Below, in pieces: positions 46,816-59,297 of a stretch of 64,000 bases of DNA. Each line of letters begins with the position of its first letter. Positions within the stretch are counted from its first letter, which is position 1. Location of the stretch: NCBI RefSeq assembly GCF_933775445.1, contig NC_065874.1:26048501-26112500 (forward strand), given 5' to 3'. Source of the DNA: Argentina anserina. Taxonomy: Eukaryota > Streptophyta > Magnoliopsida > Rosales > Rosaceae. A model generated the notes under the pieces. It was not told where the DNA came from, ran no database searches, and was given only the letters and a program-made list of their open reading frames with translations. The translations under genes were made by a program, and so were the position numbers.

Positions 46816-47042
46816 TAGCAACTTATTGATTGATCCTGGTTTCGGGATCCAATTTTATTTTTTATCAAATTAAATTGTAAATTGTAATGATGGTTTTGAA
46901 TATTGATATCGTTGATTCTCAGAATCTCATAGAAATCTCTAAAGAGTAAAATTTTGTCCCAGATGCATATTATTGTTTCGATCGAGCGGTCTTTGTTTAT
47001 TCTTAAAATATAAATTAGTAGCTCTCTAGCTGGGTTAATTTA
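46816..47042. other. AT-rich spacer
   Basis: Nothing recognised between the TBP pseudogene and the next inverted-repeat element. Confidence 0.4.
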
Positions 47043-47167
47043 CTATACATCAATGTATGTTATATATCCTACATCCGACGGTTGACAACGGATATTATTT
47101 TTCTAACCCCACTCATAAAATAATATCGACCGTCGGATGTGTGATGTATAGCATACATTGATGTATA
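47043..47167. mobile_element. short MITE-like inverted repeat
   Basis: A 125-bp block whose arms are inverted copies: TATACATCAATGTATGTTAT and ACATCCGACGGT on the left match TATACATCAATGTATGCTAT and ACATCCGACGGT read from the right. Arms of about 50 bp surround a short centre. TTA occurs on both sides, a possible 3-bp duplication of Harbinger type, but the ends are off by one base. Confidence 0.55.
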
Positions 47168-47267
47168 TTAGAATTTTCCCTCTCTAGCTACGGTGGTATC
47201 ATTGGTACGGGTGTGACTCTTTTAGAACTACTGAACTCTTCAAATGAGTCCCCTCTGTCTTACATAT

Positions 47268-47400
47268 AGGGGTGGAAACAAACCGCACCGCTGGCGAAAA
47301 CCGGCCAGACTGCACGAGAAATAGGTGTAGAAAATTCATTCCCCCGCACCGAACCACAACAATAGACTGCATCAGACCGATATTTTATACTGTAGTATTT
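47268..47400. mobile_element. partial hAT-type element end
   Basis: TAGGGGTGGAAACAAACCGC at 47268 matches hAT-type MITE ends (TAGGGGTGG), followed by CCGCACCGAACC-type words. No matching right end was found, so it is a fragment. Confidence 0.4.
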
Positions 47401-47785
47401 TTTATTCTAGTGTCTCTTTTATTGGTGTGGTATAGCACACATGATTACTACCCTCTCATATAAAGCCATAAACCTACTCCTTTTCCTTCACATATTCACA
47501 GCCGCACTCTCCTCTCCTTCTCAGTCACTCCACGAGAAATTTTTCGGTCCTCCCGGAGGACCATTAGACAATGACATGTGGTCTGCCAAACCAATAATAA
47601 AACACCACGTGTTGCTTTTTGACACATCACATCAGAATAAAAAAACAAAGGCAGTAAACCCTATTAAACGGCAAAAAACATCCATTATGTTAGCTCCGTT
47701 GCTTTTTAGTTCTCCATTTAGTTATTTGTTTAGTTTATCTAGGCACTGAGGAACCCTACATTCAGTTCTTTGTCTCACTACTAAC
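47401..47785. other. non-coding stretch
   Basis: A plus-strand frame at 47441-47749 starts with a hydrophobic segment but then loses protein-like composition. I do not treat it as a gene. Confidence 0.35.
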
Positions 47786-48034
47786 ATGAATATGGCAGAA
47801 GATGATAATCACCCGGGTAAAAGCATCTTGCTCCTTTTCCTCTTTTCTTTCCTCTTTCTCTTAACGAATATCTTTAATCGTCGAAGCTTTTTTCATAATG
47901 ATCTTATAAGCCGCATCTTCTTCCTCATCCTCTACTTCGTCGCCTTCCTCTTCCTCATATACCGTTGCCCGACCCCAGTATCCTCTCCTCATCTGGGTTC
48001 TCTCCCAAATACTTCAAGACTTCAAATTTGGTAA
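47786..48034 (+). other. hypothetical 82-residue hydrophobic open frame
   Basis: The frame reads MNMAEDDNHPGKSILLLFLF with two hydrophobic stretches (about residues 13-27 and 42-58) separated by a basic loop, and ends PNTSRLQIW. It could be a small two-helix membrane protein or the first exon of a larger gene. No splice-linked partner or family was recognised, so support is weak. Confidence 0.25.
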
Positions 48035-49823
48035 AGATGCAAATAGGTTGGTCAGTAAATTAGAGGTCGAAAATCAATGATGCAATAATAATTTTTTTTA
48101 TAAGAAATCAATTACAGTTCTATGGGTCTGATTTATGATCGTAGATTGAGATTTTGATCCTTATAAAAAGAATAATTACTCCATCATGAATAGTCAGTGT
48201 GGATTATGTTCAATCAATTGCTCACTAGCTCTTGTGCATAGTTCATGTCTCAAGATTTAAGAAGGTAAAAAGCTTATTTCCTACCTTTTATTCTTTATAC
48301 ATTATGTATTGTATTTAATCCTGCTCAGTAAGCATTCATATTCATTATAGTGGAAATACATGATAATTTCTACCAGATATGTTTGTGAACTGAATTATGA
48401 ATGATTACTAGATAGTTTTTGACATTCAATGGGAAAGAAGTTTGTGGACTGGCCATTTGTAAGAATTGATTTGATCATTTGAATGATCCATCAAATAAAA
48501 TTAAGCGTGCACTATCAGCATAATACAAGCAAATTTGGTTATAATTGGCTGAACCCATCATCTTTTCATAATTTTGCCAAGTTTTTGTGTCAATAAACAC
48601 GTCTCAATAGAATATTACACTCCAACAAACAGAAAATTACCAGAATCTCTAGCAAAATAGATTTTGAGTCTTAAATAGTATAACATTACATTCCAACATC
48701 TAAATCATAATCTAAAGAGTTTCCCAAACTACTATTGCATGATGGTTTTTTTTTTCCACAAGCAATGCACCAAAATGTCTTCTCTCTTGAAGTTTCACAG
48801 CCTTTCCATATAATTAGAATAATAGAGCAGCTGTATAAAGTTCATTTTGAAACATAGTAAAAATTATTAAGCTACAATATACTCATACTAAAAAGAAGTA
48901 CCGCAAAAAAATATAAATTAAAATAAAAAAATGTGTTCTGCTTGTGTATGTATCATTACCTTACATAGATATATATTATTAGACTTGTTTCCCCTATCAG
49001 ATTGTTGCTCACAACTCTTTTGACTGTGAATCCTACATTACAATTAGTCTTTTGTTAATAAGAAATAGATAAAAGATTTTGTATTAAGAAATGTATATAT
49101 CATTCAAACCTGACTATGTTGAGGAATTTGACTATTTAAATTGGTTGTAGCAATCCTTGCTGATGGATTCTATTATCACAAAGAAAATATTAGGAAGTGG
49201 ATACACATATCATCAATTATATGTTAACATGCACCAAAGATATGATCGATCTATACCTGATTCAATTGTGTGTTATAGTTACCCACTTGATGCATATTTG
49301 GATATGTTAAATTCAGTGCATGAAATGGTAACATAGAAGTAGGATTCTAAGAGATAAAAATATGTATCATGTCAAATTCTAATGGAAGATTAGAAGTAAA
49401 GTACAGTAAAACATAAAACATAAAACATAAAACATTTATTTTTAACTTAGAATATAATTCAACTTACCTCATTATATAGTGTGTAAGGAGTGTAAACATT
49501 AGTGGGTGGGAAACTCACAATCTGAAATGGCTGAAATTATCAACACAATTCAATTAGGAAGCTAAGTGCTTGAAAATAATAATATAACAAAAGTACCAAG
49601 ACTTTGATAGTACCTGGTTGATGGGATATGTACAATTCGATGCAACAAATGTGTGAAGCAAGCTGGTATTATGGACTACCGTACTGGTGCATTTGAAGGT
49701 TGTCCATTATTTGGTTGCTTCACTTTACCTGCGCATGTAAATATTGTTCATAAAACCTATAAGAAAAAACTAAAAATAAATTGATCATACAATTAACTTT
49801 CAGAATATGTTTACAATGCTAAA
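48035..49823. other. 1.8-kb AT-rich region
   Basis: No gene or clear repeat, apart from a short AAAACATA tandem (about 49410-49434). It lies downstream of the FAR1-like pseudogene. Confidence 0.4.
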
Positions 49824-51325
49824 TTACTTACTTGAACCTCGACCTTTTGGTGCTTTTTTATTTTGTTTCTTCTCCGATGCAGCTTTCATTCTCTTATTAC
49901 TCATGCCTTTTGGCCACACTCTAGCTGGGTTTAATATTGGCGGTTCATTAGATACAATTTCGTCCTTGTTAGCACTATCGCTGGAAGTATTAGGATTTGA
50001 ACCCTTATTGATTCTTTCATTGACATCTCCTTCCAAAGATAATTTCTCCATATATTTTTCAATTACCTCTTCTGCTTCCATTAATTTTTGCAATGCAATG
50101 TCGCTACCATTACTTGTCTCTGCTCCCTTGCTGATTATACCGTAAGCTTTTCGCATTAAAGAATTCCTGCGTAATGTCACTGTAGACTTCATTTTGACTT
50201 GTTGTTGCATAATGTTTGTCTCTACTCCTTTCTTTGCATCTTTTGTCCACCTCTTCAGTATATATTGTGCTGGAATTTTAGTGATATTTTTCACATTTAA
50301 TACCCTCAAAGCATGGCGACATAACCAACCCATAGACTCATACATATGACAACTACAAGAGACAGTCATATTATCAAAATTGAATTGGACAGTGTACACT
50401 CTCTTATGGCCCTCCTCATTAAGCTCAAATTTCTGTACAGTTCCATCACTTCCAACTTCCTCCCATTTCACTGCCAAGCTAGCAATAAACTCAGACTCAA
50501 ATAGATTGTAAATTTTTCTAGTGTAGACCATACCAGCTTGCTTCTTAATTCCGCTACTTTTTGCTGCCTTAGAAGGTATTCCATTATTGCATCGAAAGGT
50601 CTCCTCCAATTCGCTTGAACGCATTTTTTCTGCCTGTACGTCATAATGATGGACAAATTCAGTAAGAGCCATTGTTTTAGTAGACATGTGGGTAAACACA
50701 TTGTTTGTGCTCTCACTTCTTTGTGTAGATAGTATTCCAGCAGAGAATGTATCTTTACTGAATAATGCACACCATTTTTCACGGAGTTCATAAAGTGTCT
50801 CCAGCCATGTGTTTCCTGAAGGTATAAACTTCATAATTATTTCATTCCAAGTAGACTCAAATTCATCTTCTGTGACACGTCCGAAAAGAAACTTTCGGAA
50901 AAGCTCACCAAAATCAGACTTTTGCAAAAGCCAACTAATATTTTGTGTCGCATTCTTTGATATGTGCCACAAACATAACCAATGGCGTGACTCCGGGAAA
51001 ACCTTTTCAATTGCATTTGCCATTGCCTGACATCGATCAGTGAAAATAGTCTTCGGTTTTTTGCCTTCCATTGCTTCTAAGAATGTCTCAAATAACCAAA
51101 TAAATGAAGCAGTTGTTTTATCTAGCAAAAATGCACAACCGAACAACACATTTTTCCAGTGCTGGTTAACCCCAACAAAGGAGCACAAATCATGTTATAT
51201 TTATTGGTTTTGTAAGTGGTATCAAACACAACTACGTCACCAAAGCAATCAAAATCGGTTTTCAACTTTCCGTCTCTCTAGAAGAAGTTTGTCATTCGAT
51301 TATCTTGATCCACTTGCACAGTGTA
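49824..51325 (-). pseudogene. FAR1/MULE-type transposase-derived gene, 5'-truncated and frameshifted
   Basis: A long minus-strand frame (51188-49824, 454 codons) holds a MULE transposase domain: QHWKNVLFGCAFLLDKTTAS, then IFTDRCQAMANAIEKVFPES and HWLCLWHISKNA. It also has a SWIM zinc finger CSCHMYESMGWLCRH and a basic C-terminus. Upstream, in another frame, DCFGDVVVFDTTYKTNKYN continues the domain, separated by a one-base loss near 51180. Further upstream NFF is followed by TAG (51280-51278) where FAR1 proteins have Trp. The N-terminal FAR1 DNA-binding domain is missing. The ancestor was a FAR1-related (FRS) regulator or a Mutator-family transposase. The long intact frame suggests recent decay. 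Confidence 0.85.
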
Positions 51326-51431
51326 GAAGAACATGGGATCTTCAATTTTCTAGTAGTTAGATTACTTAGATATGCCTCTCAAAGCTTTAGATTTAGCTTT
51401 AGAGGTAACGGTCATACACATACACGTTAAT

Positions 51432-51846
51432 TATATATATATATATATAATCTCTATCCAGAGTGAACCTTCATTCTAAAATTACATAGTGAAGTTCCAA
51501 TTTTAACACACTTTTCGGTCAAATGTTTTCATCACAAGTTATGCAATATTTAGGTATGCTATTCAAGATCATCTCTACAAAATTTCATCAATTTCGGTTA
51601 TCGTTAAGATATTGAAATTAGATTAAATCAATGAACGAATTAAATCTGTTCAACGTAAACCGTTCATGTAAATCTCAATTTTGAAAACTCAAACCATTGT
51701 CAAATTGAATGAAATTTTGCATAGATGATCTTGAATGAAATACCTAAATATTGAATTACTTGTGATGAAAACATTTGACAAAAAAGTGTACTAAAATTGG
51801 AACTTCACTCGTTAATTTCAAAGTGAAGGTTCACTCTGGATAGAGA

Positions 51847-51892
<46 letters not shown>
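51432..51892. mobile_element. 400-bp near-palindromic element inserted in a (TA)n tract
   Basis: Between TA runs (about 51432-51449 and 51850-51892) lies a block (51450-51849) whose two halves are inverted copies. CTCTATCCAGAGTGAACCTT on the left equals the reverse of the right end, and similarity continues inward for about 180 bp (both arms carry CAAATGTTTTCATCACAAGT). It would form a long hairpin. No coding content. A related right-end fragment, also beside TA repeats, is at 60390-60470. Confidence 0.8.
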
Positions 51893-51897
<5 letters not shown>

Positions 51898-51984
51898 TAA
51901 AAACTACTGGATGATGTTATAAACTTTTCAGTCCGAAAAATCTGAAATACGAGAACCATAATTTATAGCAGCAATATTCAATTT

Positions 51985-52170
51985 ATAGCCTTAAAATAGG
52001 TGCATTGGAAAACTGTTCCATTCCTGGGTTTGGGATGCAACATGAAAGGAATTACTTTCCTGGTGGAAGGGTAAAATGGAGGAAAATGATTCCATCCAAA
52101 ATCCAATGGAATTACTTTCTCATCTTCTTTCCTTACATTTATTACTCACACTCTATTATTTTATTACATT
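51985..52170. mobile_element. left part of a MITE interrupted by the copia insertion
   Basis: GCATTGGAAAACTGTTCCAT, GGAATTACTTTCC and similar words match the style of the MITEs at 59160-60199. The copia element with its TTAAC duplication sits between this piece and the continuation at 59160-59297, which ends CGCGAACCAAACGTGGC. Confidence 0.5.
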
Positions 52171-52175
52171 TTAAC

Positions 52176-52348
52176 TGTTGAATGAACAACACCATTAATG
52201 TGCATTCGTTAATGCAAATAAAGAAATAAGTTAATGACGTTTATGGTCAACGGATGTAACGGATCAATCACCATTATGTAGCCTTAATTGCTATTGTAAT
52301 TACCATTTATTTCTATTGTAATCTTGACCCCTATATAAAGGGGATTAT
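52176..52348 (+). repeat. 5' LTR (alignable part) of the second copia element
   Basis: It starts TGTTGAATGAACAACACC and carries CCTATATAAAGGGG near 52330, a TATA-like promoter shared with the right LTR. It aligns with 58944-59116. Confidence 0.75.
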
Positions 52349-55329
52349 ATAGAAGAAGACAAAGAATGTAGAAAAACACCCAGATTTCTTATCTGGGCAC
52401 CCACATCCTTCTTTGTTCTCACCATCGGCACCCTTCCACCGCCGCTCCCCTCCATCGACTGAACACCGCTGCAGCATAGTTTTTGCAGATCGATGAACTC
52501 GACCCGACCTGGTCCGCTCGTCGCCCCGAATTTGACCCAAGAACATAAAGAAATATGTTTACCTCTTTCTGGTATAATTAACAAGGTAATTTAAATTATT
52601 ACACTCAGTTAATCATATTTTCTATTCACTTAATTTAAATAGAAATTATGATTAAATGTGTCCTAATCATTTAATTTACTATTTAACTATTTACTACTTT
52701 CTGTGGTGAATTAGTAAATTAGTATTCGTTATATGATTAAATGTGACCTAATCATATAATTCTAATTGTTTTGTATATAACGTATCACTTACATTACGAT
52801 GATTAATGCGAGAAATGCGATGATTCAATCGAACGTGAAAAGCAACCACAGTTTCAGGCAGTTATTTGACAAATTTACAAATCCGACGACGCTTGACTCA
52901 GATATGCGGTTGCATACCTCGACCCGACGACTCCTAAATCGGATCCGTCGACCCGACCCGACCCATGAAAAAAAAGGTTTTTACCTCTGGTTATTAAAAA
53001 AATTACCTCTTATGGTAAACAATTAAAGGTAATTATTTTATTACTTTTGCCACTTAGTGAATCATATTTACTATTCACTGTTACTCATATCAATTTAACA
53101 ACTACTGTGTAAATGGTAAATGTGCAATCCAATTTACTTTTTATATATTATTTATTACCTTTATTGAATAAGGTAAATTAAAATCAAATGCAATTTCATT
53201 ACATATGATTAAAGCGACTAATCATATAAGTATTGTTGTTTTTTTACATGTGATTTATTTATAACCATGTGACGAGCAACATGGAATCATAAGATCAAGA
53301 ATCGCTTAAATTAGTAAGATCTAAATTAGTATTGTCGGTTTTATTGCATCATTCATATAAATGAAATTATATATGTTATGTGAGCAAAATACTCTCTAAA
53401 TATTATTCATGTTATATGTTATGTTTTTTTTATCAAAATTTAATTACTTAGCATGTCATTAAATCGTGATGCTATGATTTAAATTTTTAAGTATTATATA
53501 TTTATACATGGTCATTAATATGTATCATGAATACGATAATTACCTAAGTTCTGTTAATTACTTAACCATGTTAAATGATATGCTCTATTTGCTGCATATG
53601 TTATGTTTATATAATTTTTATAATTATGTTATTTAGCATATTATATGAGCATTGCCATGATAATGAAATTTCATAAGAATTTTATAAATCAAAAACAAAG
53701 AGAGGACAAACATATTCTTGTGATAAAGTATTTTCATGAAGTATCGAAAAATACGACAATTTCAATTCTTGGTCTTGCAATCTAATTTTTATTTCTTGGA
53801 AATTAATTATATTGCATATCTTTACTGTGATAAAGCTACTTAATAAAGCTCCAAAGTGACCATAATGTATTTTGGTATGTTTAATTTTCGTGTAAGTCTA
53901 TTTCGACTTTTAGACTGCGAAACTATTAAGTCTCGTACTCTATTTACAGTTGGTTAAACCAACACAATATATATTGGACTCTAAAGAATTTGAGTACCGA
54001 CCTTCCCTACAAGCCAACCAAGACTCAACCATGATTGAATTATGCAAACATGTTTCCCTGCACGTAACTTGGAAGCATATTTAAAATCTTGAATAACAAA
54101 GAAATGTCTCTCAAGATAAAAAAAAAATGTCTTTTAGAAAAAAAATTCTCAGAACGAACTATAGATAATAATGAAGAAATAACCCTAAAGCAAATGACAA
54201 ATATTATGAACATGTAGGTTCATACTAACCGATTCATGACAATTGATAACAATGTACCGTTTAAAAAAATGCATAGGGGATATGATATGAGCAATGAAAT
54301 GCCCTCTTACAAAAAGAGTATAGAATAATGTGAGTACAACAATTTGAAAAAATATATTCAATATCAAACTACGAGGAGAAACCTCCTCAATTTTAAGAGC
54401 GACACAAATCTATGTCAATTCAAAATGTTTCAGACTTCGATTACAATCAGTCACTAATTTTCCAAGATATAATTGTAATGGCTATTATATATGCCTAAAA
54501 TTTCGGTATTGAAGTACTTTAGATTGGATAAGACCTTGATGCAATCGTTGACTTACAACCAAAATTATGAATTTTTCTAAATAAATTGAGAATATTAATC
54601 GAGATATACGCGGTTCGATTTTAGGGTTCGATTTTTAATATTTGACTATGTGAAGTATCGCATAAAGTAAAGCAACTTCACAAAATATTAGTATAATATG
54701 AATAACTGAATGCAAAGAAATGCATCATGCGATCCCCACAGTAGTAGTACTGAAGAATAATCATACTATATCTGTGGATATAAATAATAATATGAATAAT
54801 GATCGCTAATATATAATCATTCGGAATTCAAAATGTACATGCATTATGAGATGAAGATATCGTTTTACGATTCTATCTAATTACTCTAAAGAAATTGGGT
54901 TTATATTCCATTTTCATGTCTTACCTATATACTTCATTGGCACTTTATGTAACAATGGTCAACAAGAGACAATCGAACCCTCATACATTTTAAATGTTTT
55001 TATATCAACGACTTTTTCATGTGAAATGAATAAGTGAGATTACAGTTTACTTCCTTTGCATTATCTTTAATGACTGCAAATGTAACCGAGTATTAGAGAA
55101 GTTCATAAGTCTATTTAGCAAATATATAGAAAATTACTTATCCAACAACGTCAAAAGAAATTGACCTTTGGGATTTTAACATATTTGGGCTTTGACACGA
55201 TTTACTGGGATACACAGGTCATGATATGTGTGTCTATATATTATATAGGAGTTACACTAGGACACTAATATTTTGGAAAAATAGAAGTATGAACAACAGA
55301 AACAAAGAACTGTGAAAATCATTACAGTA
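52349..55329. other. internal, highly AT-rich part of the second copia element
   Basis: No copia gag was recognised. A GACCCGACC-type GC-richer patch lies at 52500-52520 and 52920-52970, resembling the leader repeat of the first copia element. The rest is AT-rich and without domains. Confidence 0.4.
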
Positions 55330-56089
55330 TAATTTTATGGAGGAATTGAAGATGCGATTTCATTCTCATATTTCGTCACTCCCCTAAGACGGAACAGTGA
55401 AATGTTTGATGCACAAGTATATGCACTAACACCATATTATGCTTCTTATATCCATTGTGATTATGTATATAAAGCTAATCATTCAAAGCTTATCGATCTC
55501 TTAAAGAAATTTGGATTGAGATCATCTTATGCAAAAGACATGTATTGTCACTGTGTTCAAGGATTGAATCCAATGAATATTATGTGAATTAGTTCAACCA
55601 ACTTACAGACACTTTAAATAATTTATGGTGTTGGTTGATGTGTCGACACACTAGTCACGTGTCATCACACCATTCACTACTAAAACTAATGTTACTTATG
55701 CTAGTTACAAACCCACTAGGTCTCACGGAAAATGACTGAAGTACTAGTCTTGATATTGGTAAATGGTAATGTGCACCAATCTTTCTGTTTGAGGTAATGT
55801 AATTTTTTCACAAACAACTTATTACTCACTAGTTATTGGCTATCACATTAATCATTGTAAAATGAATTACAATCAATAATATCGAATGATCAAAATACTT
55901 GAGCTCACCAGAATTGACACGGATCTAGAATCCTTGAGCTCAACTAGATTAACCTACGTGCCAAATTGCAACGCCACATCGCATAATAGTGAAGCCAACT
56001 AATGTGAATAAATATTCTTACTGGAGATGAGTATCCAGATAGTCCGTTATATTGCAACTTTCACAAACGATCTCTTTTTCCGCTAGATA

Positions 56090-58700
56090 TGTGGAATATC
56101 ACTTTGATGAGACAGTCTTCCCGTCGTTAGGGGGAGATAAGAACAAATAATGTTCAAGTGGAGCGACAGGAATTGTCGTGGTTTGTCCCCATTGTGTCTC
56201 ATCTTGATCTCCACTATTGCACAAAGTGATGAGATCACAGATATTAGCTGCAAATAGGCTTGCAAGGTTCAATGTCCTAAGAAGAGGACATGGCACCACC
56301 CAAAAGGACTTGGGCATTGCGTTGCCACCATCACTATGGTGGCATGTTGACACCTTAAAGTGGCATAAATGGGTCATAGGCCGTGGCTCTTCAAAGAAGA
56401 GGGGGAGACCACCTTATGTTCGATATATACTCGATTAAAGGAAGAAAGCGAGTTTGGCACAATTGGATCCATTGATCCATAATCTCAAATCCGCCTCATG
56501 AGAATTCCTGAATTTTGGTTATCACTGGGAGACGCCTCAGATGTTAAAACAAATCCTTGAATATATAGAGATCTCTACCAAATACAAACCACGTGAGGAT
56601 ATAGGATATTGAGTCTTCATATCGAACCATACTTCGTTGAGAAATAGCAACGTAATAATTTTGGCCCAATGGAAAGAAGCGATCCAACATGAACTAAAGT
56701 TCACTAATAAAGAGATAGGTATTTGGGCAGGTGAAGCCGACACCGCAAGTGTAAACCCTATCATATATCTTTGTTAGGATGTGTATGAGAATTAAGAGTA
56801 TAGACTCACCTTATGACGCAAGGTCTCTCACTAAACGCATTGGAATCGACTATGAGACAATATTCTTTTGTAATGGATCACAAAGAGATATTCTCGTAAT
56901 GGATGTCATTGCACTCCACTACCTTATCGGTTTGGTAGTTTCCGAAAAACTGATAAATGCAGCTTATAAATGTTGTAACAAGATATCTCTATGTGGGATC
57001 GAAATTAATAGATATACATGAAAGTCATAGAACAAACTTTATCCACCGAAGAAATGGTTCTAGATCACGTAGCATTACAAAAGGAATTGAAATGTTCACG
57101 AAGTAAAATACTTGATTATGAATAGGGATCAGATGTGTTATGTCATTGCATATTCAATATGGATTGCAGAGTCTTTTGATGAGTTAAAAGGATGTCGTCA
57201 TTACAAATTATAAGTCGAGAATGAAAAAGATCATTGGGAAGACACAGTCTCAAAATGGATCTTGAGAACTATAATATTGATGATTAAACCATCAATCGGC
57301 TTTAAAGCACTCTAAAGGTTAAATGTGAGGCTTCCATAGCTCGCATGATCAGTCGAAGTCTTTAAAGATAGATCAGGTTTCGTCTAATCACGGGCGGAAC
57401 CAGGATTGAAAAATGGGTATGGCTGATTTTAGTCCAATTGTTTTTAGAAAACTAAATACCTAAAGAATATGTAAATAATATGTTAATTACAGGTAAACAA
57501 TTAGATGAATCAAATTTGAAAAAATGTCTCATTTCAAGTGTATATCCTCAACGTATAAACCATTGCCAACCACATTTTTATTATGCTTCAATGAAGTTTT
57601 CGTAGTAACCTACATATGAAAATATAATTCGAGACTATTGGACTTCAAGTTCTTTCTTCTACTTTGCACCACTTAGTTCATAATCCTTATCTTCAGATGA
57701 GATCATATAACCAAGTAAACCAATCATCCATGTGATGAAGTATTTTGAATCAAATTCAAGTACAGAAAAACATGCGTACCAATAAATTTGAGGTTTTCAA
57801 TTGAGCGCAATATGAAATCTAAGCATAAGCTTAAGTAAAAAAGAAGTCCCTTCAACAATCACGCACTAATTGCTGCTGAATAAAGAGGTTTTGCCTCTCG
57901 CATTTCAATCGCAAGTGACATTGGTATTGTATCGATCGTGAGTTCGTGACTAAAGAAAGATAATGAGAAAAAAATGGGGAAAAAATATAAATAAATTAAT
58001 ATATAGTTTAGAGATAGAAAATAGGTACACAAAGTTGTAAAGTATAAGAATATAGAAAAAATTTTGAAAGGGAAAAAGAACTGGGAAGGAAGAGAAAAAA
58101 GAAGAAAAAAGAATGAAAAAATGGGGAGAGAATAGAAATAAATTAATATAGAATTTAGATTTTCTCAAAATTGTAAAATAGAAGGATAAAGAAAAGTTTT
58201 TAAAAGGAAAAAAGAACTAGGAAAGAAGAGAAAGAAGAAAAAAAATGGAATGAAAAATACAAAAAGTGGGGGGGGGGGAATCAAACCAAGAGTCATAGGG
58301 TAGGGTAGGGCTAGAATTAAGGATGGTAGTTAGCCAATTCGACCAACACAAACATTTGTTATTTTAACACATATACTAGTTAATATTTGTGGTTGTTTTC
58401 CGGTAGGGCTATAGCCCCACCCGCCTTTCATGTGGTTCCGCCCCTGCGTCTAATTGAAAGATGACGAATAAGTGTTGGGAAATGAGATTCCCTATACAAG
58501 TGCAAAGACACATTATTGCACTTAACATAATATACTTGACTCGACCTCTCATTCGTTGTATAGCTTAGCGCCCACGCAATAACAATACCTAAAGGTTTAG
58601 GTTTATAGTCCCTATAAAGAAAAGAGAAAACGACATGATGAGAATAAATTTTATTCACGTCGTTACATATTTAGCGTAAAGAAATACATACTAAATAAGA
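56090..58700 (+). pseudogene. copia pol remnant (integrase tail to RNase H region)
   Basis: Near 56095 the plus strand reads YFDETVFPSLGGDKNK, the junction after integrase in this copia group. Then come a HKVMRSQILAANRLARFN piece and KKRGRPPYVR (56397), and ILAQWKEAIQHELKFTNKEI (about 56655), the entry to reverse transcriptase. Near 57380 and 58455, once the nested element is skipped, a decayed DDE-VLGNEIPYTSA block matches the segment before RNase H. Stops and frame changes are frequent. It belongs to the same broad copia group as the minus-strand element at 6060-10768 (shared GRP and KWKEAI landmarks). Confidence 0.7.
57381..58454. mobile_element. hAT-like element nested in the copia element, perfect 8-bp duplication
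   Basis: The element is 57389-58446 (1,058 bp). It starts CACGGGCGGAACC and ends GGTTCCGCCCCTG, inverted with one mismatch. Perfect 8-bp flanks CGTCTAAT lie at 57381-57388 and 58447-58454. The interior contains two direct, diverged copies of a 130-150-bp purine-rich segment (about 57958-58110 and 58110-58243) and a G-run near 58268. No transposase domain is visible, so it is non-autonomous. Confidence 0.8.
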
Positions 58701-58943
58701 TGCATCATTAAATATGCAAAAGTTATCAAAGCTCTCATGATTAATGTAAATATCAGGGGGAGGTGCAGACATCAGGGGGAGTCTAGCACATATATGCTAA
58801 TCTTAAATGTAATAGGTGCGTTGTGCTCTTTTCTCATTCGACCAAAGTTTTATTTTTCCCATTGGGTTTTGTTACTTGGCAAAGTTTTTAATGAGATAAC
58901 ATCTTATACACCATTATATCTTTAAACTTGGCACAAAGGGGAG

Positions 58944-59154
58944 TGTTGAAGGAAAAACACCATTAGTGTGTATTCGTTAATGCAAATAAAGGAATAAGTT
59001 AATGACGTTTATGGTCAACGGATGTAACGAATCAATCACCATTATGTAGCCTTAATTGACATTGTGATTACTATTTATTTCTATTGTAATCTTGACCCCT
59101 ATATAAAGGGGATTATCAATGAGATGAATAGATCATTCCATTTTCCCTACAACA
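58944..59154 (+). repeat. 3' LTR of the second copia element
   Basis: It starts TGTTGAAGGAAAAACACC after a polypurine tract and ends CCCTACAACA before the TTAAC duplication. It also carries CCTATATAAAGGGG. Confidence 0.85.
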
Positions 59155-59297
59155 TTAACAACTTTCTTAATGATTTTCCTTATGTTACTAAGCAACACGT
59201 ACAATGTAAAGTGTTGGGAAAATTTCATTTCCTTTCTCTCTCCCTTCTCATGGGAAATACTAAGGAAATACTTTCATTTCCGCGAACCAAACGTGGC

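Larger units (their letters stand above)
52171..59159 (+). mobile_element. degenerate Ty1/copia retrotransposon with TTAAC target duplication
   Basis: The element is 52176-59154, flanked by TTAAC at 52171-52175 and 59155-59159. LTRs start TGTTGAA at 52176 and at 58944; the right one ends ACAACA at 59154 (211 bp). The first about 173 bp of the two LTRs differ at about ten positions (near 6%). The last about 38 bp of the left LTR does not align, so its inner edge is unclear and a deletion or second event is likely. A polypurine tract (AAAGGGGAG) precedes the right LTR. Internal copia pieces on the plus strand are strongly decayed. A hAT-like element is nested at 57389-58446. It is older than the copia element at 12997. 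Confidence 0.8.

Noticed and set aside
47441..47749. 102-codon frame with a signal-peptide-like start
   Set aside because: The sequence after the hydrophobic part is not protein-like and contains promoter-like words; no family match came to mind.
57950..58168. 72-codon hydrophobic minus-strand frame (Phe/Leu/Ile-rich)
   Set aside because: It is the reverse translation of the purine-rich direct repeats in the nested hAT-like element.
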